From the IMG/VR virus record IMGVR_UViG_3300025151_000105, positions 1-39,808 of that record: a stretch of DNA of 39,808 nt; one strand, given 5' to 3'. Positions 1-7,857 of this stretch are shown in pieces (positions within the stretch are counted from its first letter, which is position 1; every line of letters begins with the position of its first letter). The position numbers and the translations under genes were made by a program. Source of the stretch: a virus. Under the pieces are notes generated by a model. That model searched no databases. It was not told the origin of the DNA and saw nothing but the letters and a program-made list of their open reading frames with translations.

Positions 1-23
1 AAACAAAATATAAGGTTTAGCAT
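1..23 (-). CDS. 5' end of an unidentified gene (partial)
   Basis: An ATG at 21-23 opens a frame that leaves the window after seven codons (MLNLIFC). It is preceded by TTGGAGG and a four-base spacer, the standard ribosome-binding layout of this genome, and lies just downstream of a consensus promoter at 51-79. Nothing can be said about function. Confidence 0.55.
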
Positions 24-50
24 TAATCCTCCAATGCTTGGGGTGTTTAT

Positions 51-79
51 AATGTATCCCGTTTGGAATTATTTGTCAA
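51..79 (-). promoter_or_regulatory. sigma70-type promoter
   Basis: TTGACA (74-79) and TACATT (51-56) are separated by 17 bases. The -35 box overlaps the 3' end of the gene at 69-590. It would drive the gene that begins at 23. Confidence 0.8.
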
Positions 80-590
80 GTAAAAGTTGAAAGTTTGTTG
101 TCCGTCTTTCCATAAACCAGTTTGGAACTTTACTTACAGGGTATCGCATCCTTGGCTTGTCTGAATAGAAGTTGCGATAGCTCTCCACAATGTTATCACT
201 TTTGTAGTGATCTGGCATACAAAGAGGGAGGGCGGTAGGTTCTGCCGTTGGGAACAGAGAGGGATCATATAGCTCCATGATCTCCTGAAGGACACCAGCA
301 CACTTGTGAGTCTTTCCAAACCTCTCCGTGTATTCATCCAGCATAGCCTCGGTGTGTTCTACCAAAGACATGAAGTTAGCTGATGATGCCCGTGTCCATT
401 TGGTTGATGGGTGGTTCTTGTGAACCGTCTTGTATGGTGCAACCTGTTCATCGTGCTGAACATTCAGGGTGGTACATAACATTTGGCATGATTCAAGAAT
501 CATCTTGACCACACGATAGTTGTCTAGTGATCGAGCAGACTTAGCCCAGTCGATTTGGTTGTTGTTTCCTTCGATTGCGAAGATATTCAT
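69..590 (-). CDS. conserved phage protein, possible DNA base-modification or repair family
   Basis: A 173-residue protein with the N-terminal block MNIFAIEG followed by VVKMILESCQMLCTT (about residues 27-41), then HKNHPSTKWTRAS (58-70) and a C-terminal RYPVSKVPNWF. Proteins with this VKMILE(S/T)xQML and HPxxxW pattern recur in T4-like and T7-like marine phages. They are usually annotated as hypothetical, sometimes linked to pyrimidine-dimer glycosylase or thymine hypermodification folds; I cannot tell which applies here. The start is well supported by AAGGAGG five bases upstream. It is the last gene of a short run ending at the promoter at 51-79. Confidence 0.7.
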   Translation of the reverse strand: MNIFAIEGNNNQIDWAKSARSLDNYRVVKMILESCQMLCTTLNVQHDEQVAPYKTVHKNHPSTKWTRASSANFMSLVEHTEAMLDEYTERFGKTHKCAGVLQEIMELYDPSLFPTAEPTALPLCMPDHYKSDNIVESYRNFYSDKPRMRYPVSKVPNWFMERRTTNFQLLLDK

Positions 591-599
591 TCGTCCTCC

Positions 600-788
600 T
601 TAATTGACGAGAAAGGGTATAACAGATGTCCAAGTTACTTCAATGGTTGCTGAGCCGTGAACACTATCCATAAAGCGAATTTTAATAAAATGGTCGTCAA
701 GATCATTGTAGTATTTACATTCGATGATAATACCGAAATCTCCATTAATTTCTACAAGTTTTCCTATTGATTTGTGCGGATCTGTCAC
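600..788 (-). CDS. small SH3/KOW-like protein
   Basis: A 62-residue protein starting with GTG that overlaps the upstream stop (GTGA), so translation is probably coupled; no separate Shine-Dalgarno is seen. The pattern GKLVEINGDFGIIIE, then hydrophobic strands (HFIKIRFMD, ATIEVTW), suggests a single small beta-barrel. It belongs with several similar miniproteins in this window (1456, 1969, 2502, 5312, 20379, 23152, 30723). Function unknown. Confidence 0.6.
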   Translation of the reverse strand: MTDPHKSIGKLVEINGDFGIIIECKYYNDLDDHFIKIRFMDSVHGSATIEVTWTSVIPFLVN

Positions 789-1060
789 TTTTTGTCTACC
801 ATGAACGTGTCAATGTATCCGTGCGGAACCATGAACCAAACCATTCGCCATCCCATAAATGTTGAAAGTATTTCTTTATGATAAGGATCATTGCCTTCCT
901 CGTCTCGTTCAGCGATCACTGCTAGATGTGTTCCGCCGTCATCAGTCTGGACTTGGACCGTGTATCTGTTGTTAGTGTAATCAGCTGCTTCTCGCATTAG
1001 TAATTCTACTGCTTCTTTAGCACTGATTTTGTTTGATTTCCAGTTTTGTTTATAGGCCAT
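785..1060 (-). CDS. hypothetical protein
   Basis: A 91-residue protein with a basic N-terminus (MAYKQNWKSNK), a short helix (SAKEAVELLMREAADY) and beta-rich remainder. The start overlaps the stop of the zinc-ribbon gene by one base (TAATG), and its own stop overlaps the next start, so the three genes form a coupled operon from the promoter at 1431-1459. No family recognised. Confidence 0.65.
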   Translation of the reverse strand: MAYKQNWKSNKISAKEAVELLMREAADYTNNRYTVQVQTDDGGTHLAVIAERDEEGNDPYHKEILSTFMGWRMVWFMVPHGYIDTFMVDKK

Positions 1061-1401
1061 TATGCTTTACCTTTGTGATTTGGGTTGCCACCATTATGTC
1101 CGGCATGTTCATATTTAATCTTATTAAGCCTGTGTCCGTTCCGGATTGCACCGCCGCCCGATGCAGCATACCAAGCCTTCTTATACTGGTGGGCTTCTTC
1201 TTTACTTTCAAAGCGAACGAACGAAATATCCTGCATCTTGCCGGAGCCAGTTACAAAACCTCGTATTTCAGGTGCTGGATCGCCACCCATTTCTTCTGTA
1301 CACCAAGGACATACATTTATGTATCCCTTGACTTCTCGTTTCCATTTGGAGTTACTATCGAACTCTTCACCACATTCTCTGCATGTTCTAATTTTAGGCA
1401 T
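1060..1401 (-). CDS. zinc-ribbon protein
   Basis: A 113-residue protein. CRECG near residue 7 and CPWC near residue 32 form a CxxC...CxxC zinc ribbon. The rest is rich in Gly and basic residues and ends in an HxGGNPNHKGK tail, which could bind nucleic acid. A GTG lies directly before the ATG, but GGAGG plus four bases places initiation at the ATG at 1401. First gene behind the promoter at 1431-1459. Confidence 0.7.
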   Translation of the reverse strand: MPKIRTCRECGEEFDSNSKWKREVKGYINVCPWCTEEMGGDPAPEIRGFVTGSGKMQDISFVRFESKEEAHQYKKAWYAASGGGAIRNGHRLNKIKYEHAGHNGGNPNHKGKA

Positions 1402-1430
1402 CACTCCTCCGTTCTCTCGGTGATATATCT

Positions 1431-1459
1431 AATGTATCATGATGCGGATGTTTTGTCAA
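1431..1459 (-). promoter_or_regulatory. sigma70-type promoter
   Basis: TTGACA (1454-1459), 17-base spacer, TACATT (1431-1436), with TGA just before the -10 (extended -10 type). It drives the three-gene run 1401 to 600. Confidence 0.85.
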
Positions 1460-1716
1460 ACAGATTTATCAACTTTTTCAAATTCATTGTAATGGACTGT
1501 CCATTCTTTACCAGTCTTTATCGAGTAAGCTTGGATCCAGTCGTTCTGTCTTGGATAATGAAGGCGAGTAGATCCGACAAAATTAGAAGGAACCCACTTA
1601 ACAAGATGAAGCTCGCCAAAAAAACGAATACTATGGTAATACTCGCTTTTGATTTTGATTAAATCACCAACTTTTACATCGATTTTGGTATACTCAGTCC
1701 CCATCAACTTCTTCAT
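1456..1716 (-). CDS. small SH3-like protein
   Basis: An 86-residue protein with KVGDLIKIKSEYY near the N-terminus, then several short strands and Trp residues (WVPSNF, WIQAY, WTVHY), as expected for a small beta-barrel. AAGGA four bases before the ATG supports this start. It overlaps the upstream gene by 23 bases, and its 3' end carries the -35 box of the 1431-1459 promoter. Function unknown; member of the window's SH3-like group. Confidence 0.65.
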   Translation of the reverse strand: MKKLMGTEYTKIDVKVGDLIKIKSEYYHSIRFFGELHLVKWVPSNFVGSTRLHYPRQNDWIQAYSIKTGKEWTVHYNEFEKVDKSV

Positions 1717-1915
1717 CTAGTCCTTCGAATTTTTCTAAAACTATTTTGAACATTTCTTCAATAAGAACTTGTTCTCGTGGATTGCTTTGGTCTGGATACT
1801 CAGCAACGGTGTCAAGAAGTGTCATTAGAGAACTCACTGCTGATAGTCTCTTAATCATCTTTTCGTGTCTCTCTTCGGCCTCTCCAAAGATCCCGACATT
1901 TTTAAATGGTAGCAT
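1694..1915 (-). CDS. hypothetical helical protein
   Basis: A 73-residue protein, predicted mainly helical with an acidic C-terminus (EKFEGLDEEVDGD). GGAG seven bases upstream of the ATG supports the start. First gene behind the promoter at 1939-1967. No family recognised. Confidence 0.6.
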   Translation of the reverse strand: MLPFKNVGIFGEAEERHEKMIKRLSAVSSLMTLLDTVAEYPDQSNPREQVLIEEMFKIVLEKFEGLDEEVDGD

Positions 1916-1938
1916 AATAATTCTCCTCTCTTGTATAT

Positions 1939-1967
1939 AATGTATCCCATTTGGTTCTAACTGTCAA
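1939..1967 (-). promoter_or_regulatory. sigma70-type promoter
   Basis: TTGACA (1962-1967), 17 bases, TACATT (1939-1944). Drives the genes at 1694-1915 and 1456-1716. Confidence 0.85.
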
Positions 1968-1968
1968 G

Positions 1969-2211
1969 CTAGAAAACAATATTTAATGACCCTGAACCAA
2001 ACAAAGCCTTGTGAAGTTCAATATCATCATCGTTGGTAACCGGTATTATGAATTGATACGGAACCGTTACCCTATCTTTTGATTCAATTAAATAGACCTG
2101 ATAGAATGCCTCTTCGTAATTATTTAAATACAAAACGGTGTCTGTGATCATACCTAAGTACATTCGAGAGGAAACTGACTTAACGAAAACGAGTTGGCCA
2201 ACTTCGAACAT
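1969..2211 (-). CDS. small SH3-like protein
   Basis: An 80-residue protein beginning MFEVGQLVFVKSVSSRMYLGMITD, the VGxLVxVK...GMI pattern of the window's small beta-barrel group. AAGGAGG precedes the ATG. It overlaps the end of the upstream gene by 32 bases. Function unknown. Confidence 0.65.
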   Translation of the reverse strand: MFEVGQLVFVKSVSSRMYLGMITDTVLYLNNYEEAFYQVYLIESKDRVTVPYQFIIPVTNDDDIELHKALFGSGSLNIVF

Positions 2212-2458
2212 TGTTTTCCTCCTTATATCTATCGATTGTAGAAAATGAGAGTTGATGTTTATCGATCAAATCAATTATTTTTTCTTCAAGAATATAAACA
2301 GTATCCATCATCCTCAGTATCTGGTGTTCATCAAAATCATCTATGCTGCATTCGCCTTGAAATGACTCCACATAATGAAGCCAAAGGACTTCTATACTGT
2401 AGTCAAGCCACAGATATGTGTCCATTGCCAGTATCTCTTCCTTTGTCCAAGTGCTCAT
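2180..2458 (-). CDS. hypothetical helical protein
   Basis: A 92-residue acidic protein starting MSTWTKEEILAMDTYLWLDY; mostly helical (DTVYILEEKIIDLIDKH). The open frame extends further upstream, but GGAG nine bases before the ATG at 2458 makes this the likelier start. No family recognised. Confidence 0.55.
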   Translation of the reverse strand: MSTWTKEEILAMDTYLWLDYSIEVLWLHYVESFQGECSIDDFDEHQILRMMDTVYILEEKIIDLIDKHQLSFSTIDRYKEENNVRSWPTRFR

Positions 2459-2501
2459 ACATGTAAACTCCAGAGCCAGTGGGCACATAGGGGGTAGTAG
2501 G

Positions 2502-2720
2502 TCATAATATTTTAATATCCCCTGTCGCCAAAAGTATCTCAAACCCAGATCTTGTCAAGTATGAAAACGTACCGTCTGAATAAAAAACATGATAGGATTC
2601 TTCCCAATGAATCAATGAAGTTTCATCTCCTGTGGATGTTGAACCTATTTTGTAAACATTAATCACTATACCAACCTTGCCATTATCAACGATTAATGTA
2701 CCTTGCTTCACCTCCGTCAT
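2502..2720 (-). CDS. small SH3-like protein
   Basis: A 72-residue protein: KQGTLIVDNGKVGIVINVYKI, then WEESYHVFYSDGTFSYLT. The GxLI...GIVI pattern matches the other small beta-barrel proteins of this window. The start overlaps the 3' end of the protease gene by 35 bases, with GAGAG just upstream. Function unknown. Confidence 0.6.
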   Translation of the reverse strand: MTEVKQGTLIVDNGKVGIVINVYKIGSTSTGDETSLIHWEESYHVFYSDGTFSYLTRSGFEILLATGDIKIL

Positions 2721-3375
2721 AATCTCTCAGTGCCTTATAAATATCTTTATCTGATATGCTAGCAAGCGGCCTAACTAAACATAGTCCATTAAGTAGTTGC
2801 GGCGGCATGCGAGGGTCATAGTAGCCAACTTTAATTCCGTGTAGCACGCCGAGAAAAGCTCCAGTATCATCAAAGATAGAAGCACCAGACGATCCGAGCC
2901 AGCAGAAGGTCTGAAAATAAAAACTGAGGTATTGTGATCCAGCGAGCTGGCCTTCGGTATAAACCATACCATAATCAGATGGCCACGAAACCATATCTAA
3001 GTTCATGCCAATCTCGGGTTGACTGCGGTAAAACTTTACAGGCTTCAATGGTAATTCATGATTTGGTTTTAATATTGCCCAATCAAGAAGTTCATCTACA
3101 ACTACAGGATCTAGTGTGAACTCCTCTCCAGTGTATTCAATTAGTTTAACTTCATGACACGAATCAATAACATGAGCAGCGGTTAAAATAAATTTTTGAT
3201 CTCGAAGCTTGAAGTGGTTGCCAGAGCCAGCACCGGCTACCTTTCCATCTTGATAACACAAAATCATATAAGAAGATTCCATTTTATCTTCGAGTTTGTT
3301 TTTGCCAATGAACGGGCCGATGCCCATCATTGAAAGAGATATAATTCCCAATAAAATAATTTTCAGATACCGCAT
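2686..3375 (-). CDS. exported trypsin-like serine protease
   Basis: A 229-residue protein. Residues 4-20 form a hydrophobic signal peptide or membrane anchor. The chymotrypsin/DegP-type triad is visible: TAAHV with His68, LLDWAILK with Asp98, and GSSGAS with Ser163. The usual GDSGGP is degenerate around the serine (Asp to Ser, Gly to Ala, Pro to Ser), so activity is likely but not certain. GGGGAG precedes the ATG. An exported protease is unusual in a phage; it could act on envelope proteins during lysis or on surface proteins of the infected cell (inference). Confidence 0.75.
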   Translation of the reverse strand: MRYLKIILLGIISLSMMGIGPFIGKNKLEDKMESSYMILCYQDGKVAGAGSGNHFKLRDQKFILTAAHVIDSCHEVKLIEYTGEEFTLDPVVVDELLDWAILKPNHELPLKPVKFYRSQPEIGMNLDMVSWPSDYGMVYTEGQLAGSQYLSFYFQTFCWLGSSGASIFDDTGAFLGVLHGIKVGYYDPRMPPQLLNGLCLVRPLASISDKDIYKALRDYDGGEARYINR

Positions 3376-3435
3376 GACAGTCTCCCCCCATACAGTAACT
3401 AGTAGCGAATTAATAGCAAGCTCTAGTGCTACTCG

Positions 3436-3783
3436 TTATTTTCTAGAATAGTCGTCTTCAATTCTAACAACATCATCTAGTTCGGTTGTGCTAACCTCCA
3501 TTAATTTTACATCGGTTCCTTGTGTTGCAGCAAATCGATGAACAGTTAAAGGAGTAATGTGATAAGTATCACCGGGCTGCAAAATGAGAGACTGTTTATC
3601 TCTTCGTGAGCCCTCATCTAAAACTAACTCTAATACACCCTCAACAACATAAATCGTCTCTTCTTTTTCTCTATGATACTGGAGGGATAATCTTTCACCT
3701 TTCTTGATGTAAAGCAGTTTTCCTACATATTTATCTGTTTTTGCCCAGATGTGTTCGTGACCCCATGGTTTATTTACTATCAT
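3436..3783 (-). CDS. cupin, mannose-6-phosphate isomerase type II-like
   Basis: A 115-residue single-domain cupin. KPWGHEHIWAKT, then YHREKEETIYVVEG and LQPGDTYHITPLTVHRF give the two cupin motifs with metal-binding His and Glu residues. The ending VRIEDDYSRK is typical of the C-terminal domain of mannose-1-phosphate guanylyltransferase/mannose-6-phosphate isomerase. It could isomerise a sugar phosphate for capsule or glycan modification, but single cupins act on many substrates. GGAGG plus four bases before ATG. Confidence 0.75.
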   Translation of the reverse strand: MIVNKPWGHEHIWAKTDKYVGKLLYIKKGERLSLQYHREKEETIYVVEGVLELVLDEGSRRDKQSLILQPGDTYHITPLTVHRFAATQGTDVKLMEVSTTELDDVVRIEDDYSRK

Positions 3784-3792
3784 TCTTCCTCC

Positions 3793-4245
3793 TTATCTAT
3801 GAAGATCCATATACTTTTTTTTAATTTCTTGGTGATATAAATTCAAAGCATACATCATTTGATCTCTAAATGATGCTTCATTGATTTTAAGACCAAGATG
3901 TCTTACTATATTTAATCCCTCAATCCATGCTTGTGTTTCAAGGATTACCACGTCATTGGGTTCTGACTTGCCGCAGAATATAATTGCATGACCGATTTCG
4001 TGTATCAAGGCATAATATTGAAATTCTAGATCCAAACTTCGACCGATCTCAATGTCGCCTATCAAGTCTAAGTCATCAGAGTCAATCGGACCTGAGCCGA
4101 ATGAACACTCTTCGCTTTCTTCAACAAAGTCAACAAGAACAAAGAGCTCATCGTACGAATAATCACTTAATATCTTAATCGCTTTTTTGATGTAGTCCTT
4201 TGTCAATGTATTGTTTGAGGTCGGTAAATCCTCCAATGACTTCAA
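3793..4245 (-). CDS. HExxH zinc metalloprotease-like protein
   Basis: A 150-residue protein with YYALIHEIGHAII: HEIGH at residues 82-86 and downstream glutamates 103 and 109 (ETQAWIEG) as the probable third ligand. This is a gluzincin arrangement similar to small ImmA/IrrE-like (M78) phage peptidases. The frame opens with TTG; GGAGG lies about nine bases upstream and no ATG is available before the motif. It overlaps the glutaredoxin gene by 67 bases. Substrate unknown; repressor or toxin cleavage are possibilities for the family. Confidence 0.65.
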   Translation of the reverse strand: MKSLEDLPTSNNTLTKDYIKKAIKILSDYSYDELFVLVDFVEESEECSFGSGPIDSDDLDLIGDIEIGRSLDLEFQYYALIHEIGHAIIFCGKSEPNDVVILETQAWIEGLNIVRHLGLKINEASFRDQMMYALNLYHQEIKKKYMDLHR

Positions 4246-4441
4246 ATCCGGCTCCCTCCGTGTGCATTTTTAAAACTATCGGTACTGTTTCCATACCGTA
4301 ATTAGTTTTAAACCAAGCCAAAAGGTCTGGTGAATTTTCAATCCAAGAAGCAACAAAAGGAATCTTCTCTTGTAATAACAAAGAGTTAGCCCTCTGGCAG
4401 AAGCCGCAGGATGCATATCCGATGATTTGATAATAATACAT
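4175..4441 (-). CDS. glutaredoxin
   Basis: An 88-residue thioredoxin-fold protein. The active site is CGFC at residues 12-15, the cis-Pro loop is TVPIV and the GG(F/Y)xD loop is GGFTDL. An upstream ATG exists, but GGAG six bases before the ATG at 4441 and the stop of the preceding gene (TAA at 4443-4445) favour this start. It probably supplies electrons to thiol enzymes such as the phage ribonucleotide reductase at 24602. Confidence 0.85.
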   Translation of the reverse strand: MYYYQIIGYASCGFCQRANSLLLQEKIPFVASWIENSPDLLAWFKTNYGMETVPIVLKMHTEGAGFEVIGGFTDLKQYIDKGLHQKSD

Positions 4442-4442
4442 T

Positions 4443-5042
4443 TTATACTCCATATATTTTTAATTTATCTTCAAACAATAAAAAACAATTATTTATATTT
4501 CGATTTGTAATAATGAGTGATCCCTCTTGAAACTTTGTGTCACGATCAGGGAATTCATATAATTTAAAACCTGATGGCTCTTCTTCAAAGCTTACATCAA
4601 ATCTCCTCTTATTGACCGTAGATAGGCTTTTTAAATGTTGTCTCAGTGAATCAAAATCTGGATTTTCTGAGAATGGTCCATCAAAAGAACATAATTGATT
4701 TGAGAAATAATTTAGTGTGTACATCACTATTGCCTCGTTCCACGGATCTATTTTTCTTTTGTGGTTCAAGGCAAAGTTCATGTAATTATCATCAAACGGA
4801 ATCAAGCTCAATAAGTGATTAGTGAACTTGTCTCTTTCTTCCAAAAAAGCCAACAACATAAACAAATACTTTTTATCATTAAAGCAAGCATTTATCTTTC
4901 TATTTTTTGACAATGAGAAAGAGAACGGCATTGACTTTGCATTGGGAACTATTATTTTACTGTGGGGTATGTTTTCATCTAAAAAGCGAAGTTCGTTTGA
5001 GTATCCTCGCAAACTATCGCAAAATGAGAATGGGTAATACAA
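4443..5042 (-). CDS. hypothetical protein
   Basis: A 199-residue protein with no recognised family. It is rich in aromatic residues and Asn and contains the segment RKIDPWNEAIVMYTLNYF. The frame opens with TTG; GAGAGG and five bases precede it, and the previous stop lies two bases upstream, so TTG initiation is plausible. It sits between the FlbD-like protein and glutaredoxin. Confidence 0.55.
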   Translation of the reverse strand: MYYPFSFCDSLRGYSNELRFLDENIPHSKIIVPNAKSMPFSFSLSKNRKINACFNDKKYLFMLLAFLEERDKFTNHLLSLIPFDDNYMNFALNHKRKIDPWNEAIVMYTLNYFSNQLCSFDGPFSENPDFDSLRQHLKSLSTVNKRRFDVSFEEEPSGFKLYEFPDRDTKFQEGSLIITNRNINNCFLLFEDKLKIYGV

Positions 5043-5043
5043 A

Positions 5044-5322
5044 TTAGCCTCTCAATACTTGTCTCTTGCCGTTAAGCTTTTCTTTAATTAATCTTGGATT
5101 ACCCATGATCATAACAGTTTCAGATTGAGAACCACCGCTATACAACACCATTTTTGAGACAGAAAACTGCTCATGTATACCAGCTTCGATGAGTCCTTCC
5201 TTAAGATGATTATATGCTAGATTATCTTCAACAACTGATATGACATGTTGTGGGTTTATATAAACTCTACTAATCGCAGGTGATCCTTCAATCACTTCAA
5301 CCTTTGTTAATTCAACTAGCAT
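5044..5322 (-). CDS. FlbD-like small protein
   Basis: A 92-residue protein with VELTKVEV, then SRVYINPQHVISVVED, and a late segment with LIKEKL. The pattern (V/I)xL...xINPxHIxSI followed by a strand and a short terminal helix resembles the FlbD family, small proteins found beside flagellar genes and in phages. A second copy-like gene lies at 32289. Function in phages unknown. Starts inside the end of the upstream gene (11-base overlap). Confidence 0.55.
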   Translation of the reverse strand: MLVELTKVEVIEGSPAISRVYINPQHVISVVEDNLAYNHLKEGLIEAGIHEQFSVSKMVLYSGGSQSETVMIMGNPRLIKEKLNGKRQVLRG

Positions 5323-5551
5323 TTACCATTTCCTTTGCAAAGAATACATCTTTAGACCTAACTAAAAAACACTCTTTATCAACAAAAACTTTCAAAATAT
5401 CGCCTGCTTTTTCAGATGAAATCACACAAGCAATAGAGGGTTGGGAACTAATTTTCTTAGGATAAAGTAGGCTATTATGCAATGATTCTTCATTAAAAAG
5501 CCATGTGTTTTGTGGAATCCTTATAAGGTCTCCTTTTTTATAGCAACTCAT
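5312..5551 (-). CDS. small SH3-like protein
   Basis: A 79-residue protein beginning MSCYKKGDLIRIPQNTW and continuing with IACVISSEKAGDILKVFVDKE. The GDLIRI...xxVI...FxV pattern fits the window's small beta-barrel group. ATGA overlap with the upstream stop indicates coupling. Function unknown. Confidence 0.6.
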   Translation of the reverse strand: MSCYKKGDLIRIPQNTWLFNEESLHNSLLYPKKISSQPSIACVISSEKAGDILKVFVDKECFLVRSKDVFFAKEMVNAS

Positions 5552-5958
5552 TTCTCTGATTCCTTTGGCACTTCATATGGTCTTTGCCAATCGTATACCC
5601 CTGTTTCAGGATCAATCTTGGGGTTTCTGGGTATATCCTGCTGGACCGGTTGGTCGGGCTGTGGTGCTGGAGGCGGTGCCATGACAGGTTGTGGTGGCGG
5701 ATTAATCGCAGCATCATAACCTTGCAACAACTCTGACATCTCAAGAAGCCTATTGTCAAATGAGGCTAGGTGTTGCCTAACTGTGTCAATTTTGCTAAGT
5801 GCAAATTTTATATTGGGCTGTTCTTGTTTCAAAGAATCACACACTTCTCGAATTGAGTGATCACAAAAGCTTAAGCATCCGCTTTCATCATCAATTAATT
5901 CTGATATAACTTCAGGAACTTCATCTAATTCAACTGAATACTGAATCTTAACTCTCAT
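5548..5958 (-). CDS. hypothetical protein with Pro-rich C-terminus
   Basis: A 136-residue protein. Residues 1-85 are helical and probably coiled coil (ISELIDDESG, FDNRLLEMSELL), followed by a Pro/Gln-rich linker (PPPQPVMAPPPAPQP) and a tail with the segment DPETGVYDWQRPYEVP. GGAGG plus four bases precedes ATG. First gene behind the promoter at 5980-6008. No family recognised. Confidence 0.65.
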   Translation of the reverse strand: MRVKIQYSVELDEVPEVISELIDDESGCLSFCDHSIREVCDSLKQEQPNIKFALSKIDTVRQHLASFDNRLLEMSELLQGYDAAINPPPQPVMAPPPAPQPDQPVQQDIPRNPKIDPETGVYDWQRPYEVPKESEK

Positions 5959-5979
5959 ATTACCTCCAGAGTTTTATAT

Positions 5980-6008
5980 AATATAACACATTATGATTGG
6001 GCTGTCAA
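5980..6008 (-). promoter_or_regulatory. sigma70-type promoter
   Basis: TTGACA (6003-6008), 17 bases, TATATT (5980-5985), with TGT before the -10. The leader after it (ATATAA...TGGAGGTAATATG) matches the leaders at 10784 and 19409. Confidence 0.88.
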
Positions 6009-6265
6009 GCTCCAATTATCATTTGGTAAAGACTTCCGGTAACTAACGCTATAAGTGCGGTCAACATGACCCATGTGACTTTTGAATAAGTCTCCTTCCA
6101 TTGCTCAAGAGAACGAAGCCGAGCATACAAACCGGAGTCTGGATTGTAGACTGCTTCTTTTATCTGCTTAATATCATTAAACATTTCTTCCTGCTTGTCA
6201 GTCATCCTCTGAAGATCACTGCGAAGCTCTTGAATCAAACTTATAAGATGTGCGTTGGTATCCAT
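6005..6265 (-). CDS. holin-like coiled-coil membrane protein
   Basis: An 86-residue protein with heptad-like residues 5-60 (LISLIQELRSDLQRMTDKQ, then RLRSLEQWKETYSK) and one C-terminal transmembrane segment (VMLTALIALVTGSLYQMIIG). This layout resembles XhlA/hemolysin-type accessory holins. It lies directly downstream of groEL and about 3 kb from the endolysin, so a lysis role is plausible but unproven. Confidence 0.65.
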   Translation of the reverse strand: MDTNAHLISLIQELRSDLQRMTDKQEEMFNDIKQIKEAVYNPDSGLYARLRSLEQWKETYSKVTWVMLTALIALVTGSLYQMIIGA

Positions 6266-6272
6266 GCTTTAA

Positions 6273-7847
6273 TTAGTCCTTTAAATCTACAATCGCATAA
6301 TTCATTGTGAGCAATGTTGATGCGGCAGACACAGCATTTTGAAGGGCACATCGGGTCACTTTACAAGGGTCCGTAATACCTGAATCTAACATGTTGGTGT
6401 AATCTCTAGTGAGAAAATTATAGCCTTCATTTTGTGTCTTACTAATTACTCCGTTAACAATTAAATCAGCAGATTCACCAGAATTCAGACACAATTGTCG
6501 CAGAGGTTCTTGAACTGCATCGAGAATAATTTTTGCACCAAGTGCCTGCTCTTCGTTATCAGTTTCAACATAAAGCCCAACAGATGCTCGGAGTAATCCA
6601 ACTCCTCCACCGGGGAGTATGCCCTCCTCCAATGCAGATCGCACGGCCTCAAGTGCATCATCGATTCTGTGCTTCTTTTCAGTCATCTCTATTTCTGTTG
6701 CAGCACCCACGCGAATAACAGCGACACCAGAAGCAAGTCGTGTAATTCTTTCTTGTAGTCTTTCGCACGCTTGCATATCTTCTGTTTCTTTAATTTCGTT
6801 TTTAATCGATTCAATTCTATTTTCAACTGCTTCCTCATCACCTTGGCCTCCTACAATTGTCGTTGTGAACTTTCCAATGGTAGCACTCTTTGATCTACCA
6901 AAGTTTCTTAATTGAACATTTTTTAGGAGCATACCATCTTCCCTAGTAAGGAATGTCGCACCAACCGAGGCGGCTAAATCTCTTAGAATAGACCGTCTTT
7001 CTTCACCATAACGAGGCGATTTAACAGCACATACCTTCATCGTTCCACGAACCGCATTTGCAATCAAAGCAGCGAGTGCTTGTCCGCTAACATCATTAGC
7101 AACGATTAGCAATGGTCTTTGATCTTTTGCAGCGATCTCCAATGCTGGATATACTTGTTCGATGGTATCAATCTGTTCATCTGTGACCAGTATGAGCGGA
7201 TCATGATACTCGGCTGTGTTCTGTCTCTCGTTTGTAATAAACTTTGGAGAAAGGAATCCTTGATCAATACGAAAGCCCTCGATGAGATCTAAAGATGTTT
7301 CAATTGATCTCGCCTCTTCAACAAGAACAGTTCCATCTTTTCCAGCGGAGTCAACAGCATTGGCGATAAGTGTACCGATGCCTTCATCATTGTTTGCTGA
7401 GATGGTTGCCACATGTTCAATATCTTGCTTGGATTGGATAGGTCTTGCGATTTCCTTGAGGTTTGTTACAATTGCCTCGCAAGCCTTATCCATTCCTCGC
7501 TTGATTTCGGTTGGTGAAGCACCAGCCACAATATACTTTTGGGCTCGGTTCAAGATACCACGAGTGAGAATAGTTGCTGTAGTCGTGCCATCTCCGGCAT
7601 TCGATGCAGATTGCTTGGCTGCTTGCTTAACAATCTGTGCTCCCATATTCTCAAATGGATCTTCAAAGGTTATATGTTCTGCGACGGTTACACCGTCTTT
7701 CGTTACCATTGGGATGTTCTCTCCCTGATACATAATACCCACGGTTCTCCCTCTGGGTCCCAATGTAGATCCTACATTGTCTGCGAGTTTGTTAACTCCG
7801 TTTAATACTTTTGTTGATAATTCTTGACCGTTATTATAATGCTTCAC
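6273..7847 (-). CDS. groEL: GroEL-type chaperonin
   Basis: A 524-residue Hsp60. TLGPRG (28-33) and GDGTTTAT are the nucleotide-binding signatures, and RIDDALEAVRSALEEGILPGGG carries the conserved ATPase Asp. The frame has an earlier ATG at 7895, but that overlaps the preceding gene by 38 bases; GGAGG plus four bases before GTG at 7847 gives an N-terminus that aligns with E. coli GroEL. The Gly-Gly-Met tail is absent, the protein ending IVDLKD. Large phages such as phiEL and OBP also encode GroEL. A GroES-like partner is at 24315-24593. Confidence 0.97.
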   Translation of the reverse strand: MKHYNNGQELSTKVLNGVNKLADNVGSTLGPRGRTVGIMYQGENIPMVTKDGVTVAEHITFEDPFENMGAQIVKQAAKQSASNAGDGTTTATILTRGILNRAQKYIVAGASPTEIKRGMDKACEAIVTNLKEIARPIQSKQDIEHVATISANNDEGIGTLIANAVDSAGKDGTVLVEEARSIETSLDLIEGFRIDQGFLSPKFITNERQNTAEYHDPLILVTDEQIDTIEQVYPALEIAAKDQRPLLIVANDVSGQALAALIANAVRGTMKVCAVKSPRYGEERRSILRDLAASVGATFLTREDGMLLKNVQLRNFGRSKSATIGKFTTTIVGGQGDEEAVENRIESIKNEIKETEDMQACERLQERITRLASGVAVIRVGAATEIEMTEKKHRIDDALEAVRSALEEGILPGGGVGLLRASVGLYVETDNEEQALGAKIILDAVQEPLRQLCLNSGESADLIVNGVISKTQNEGYNFLTRDYTNMLDSGITDPCKVTRCALQNAVSAASTLLTMNYAIVDLKD

Positions 7848-7857
7848 TATTCCTCCA

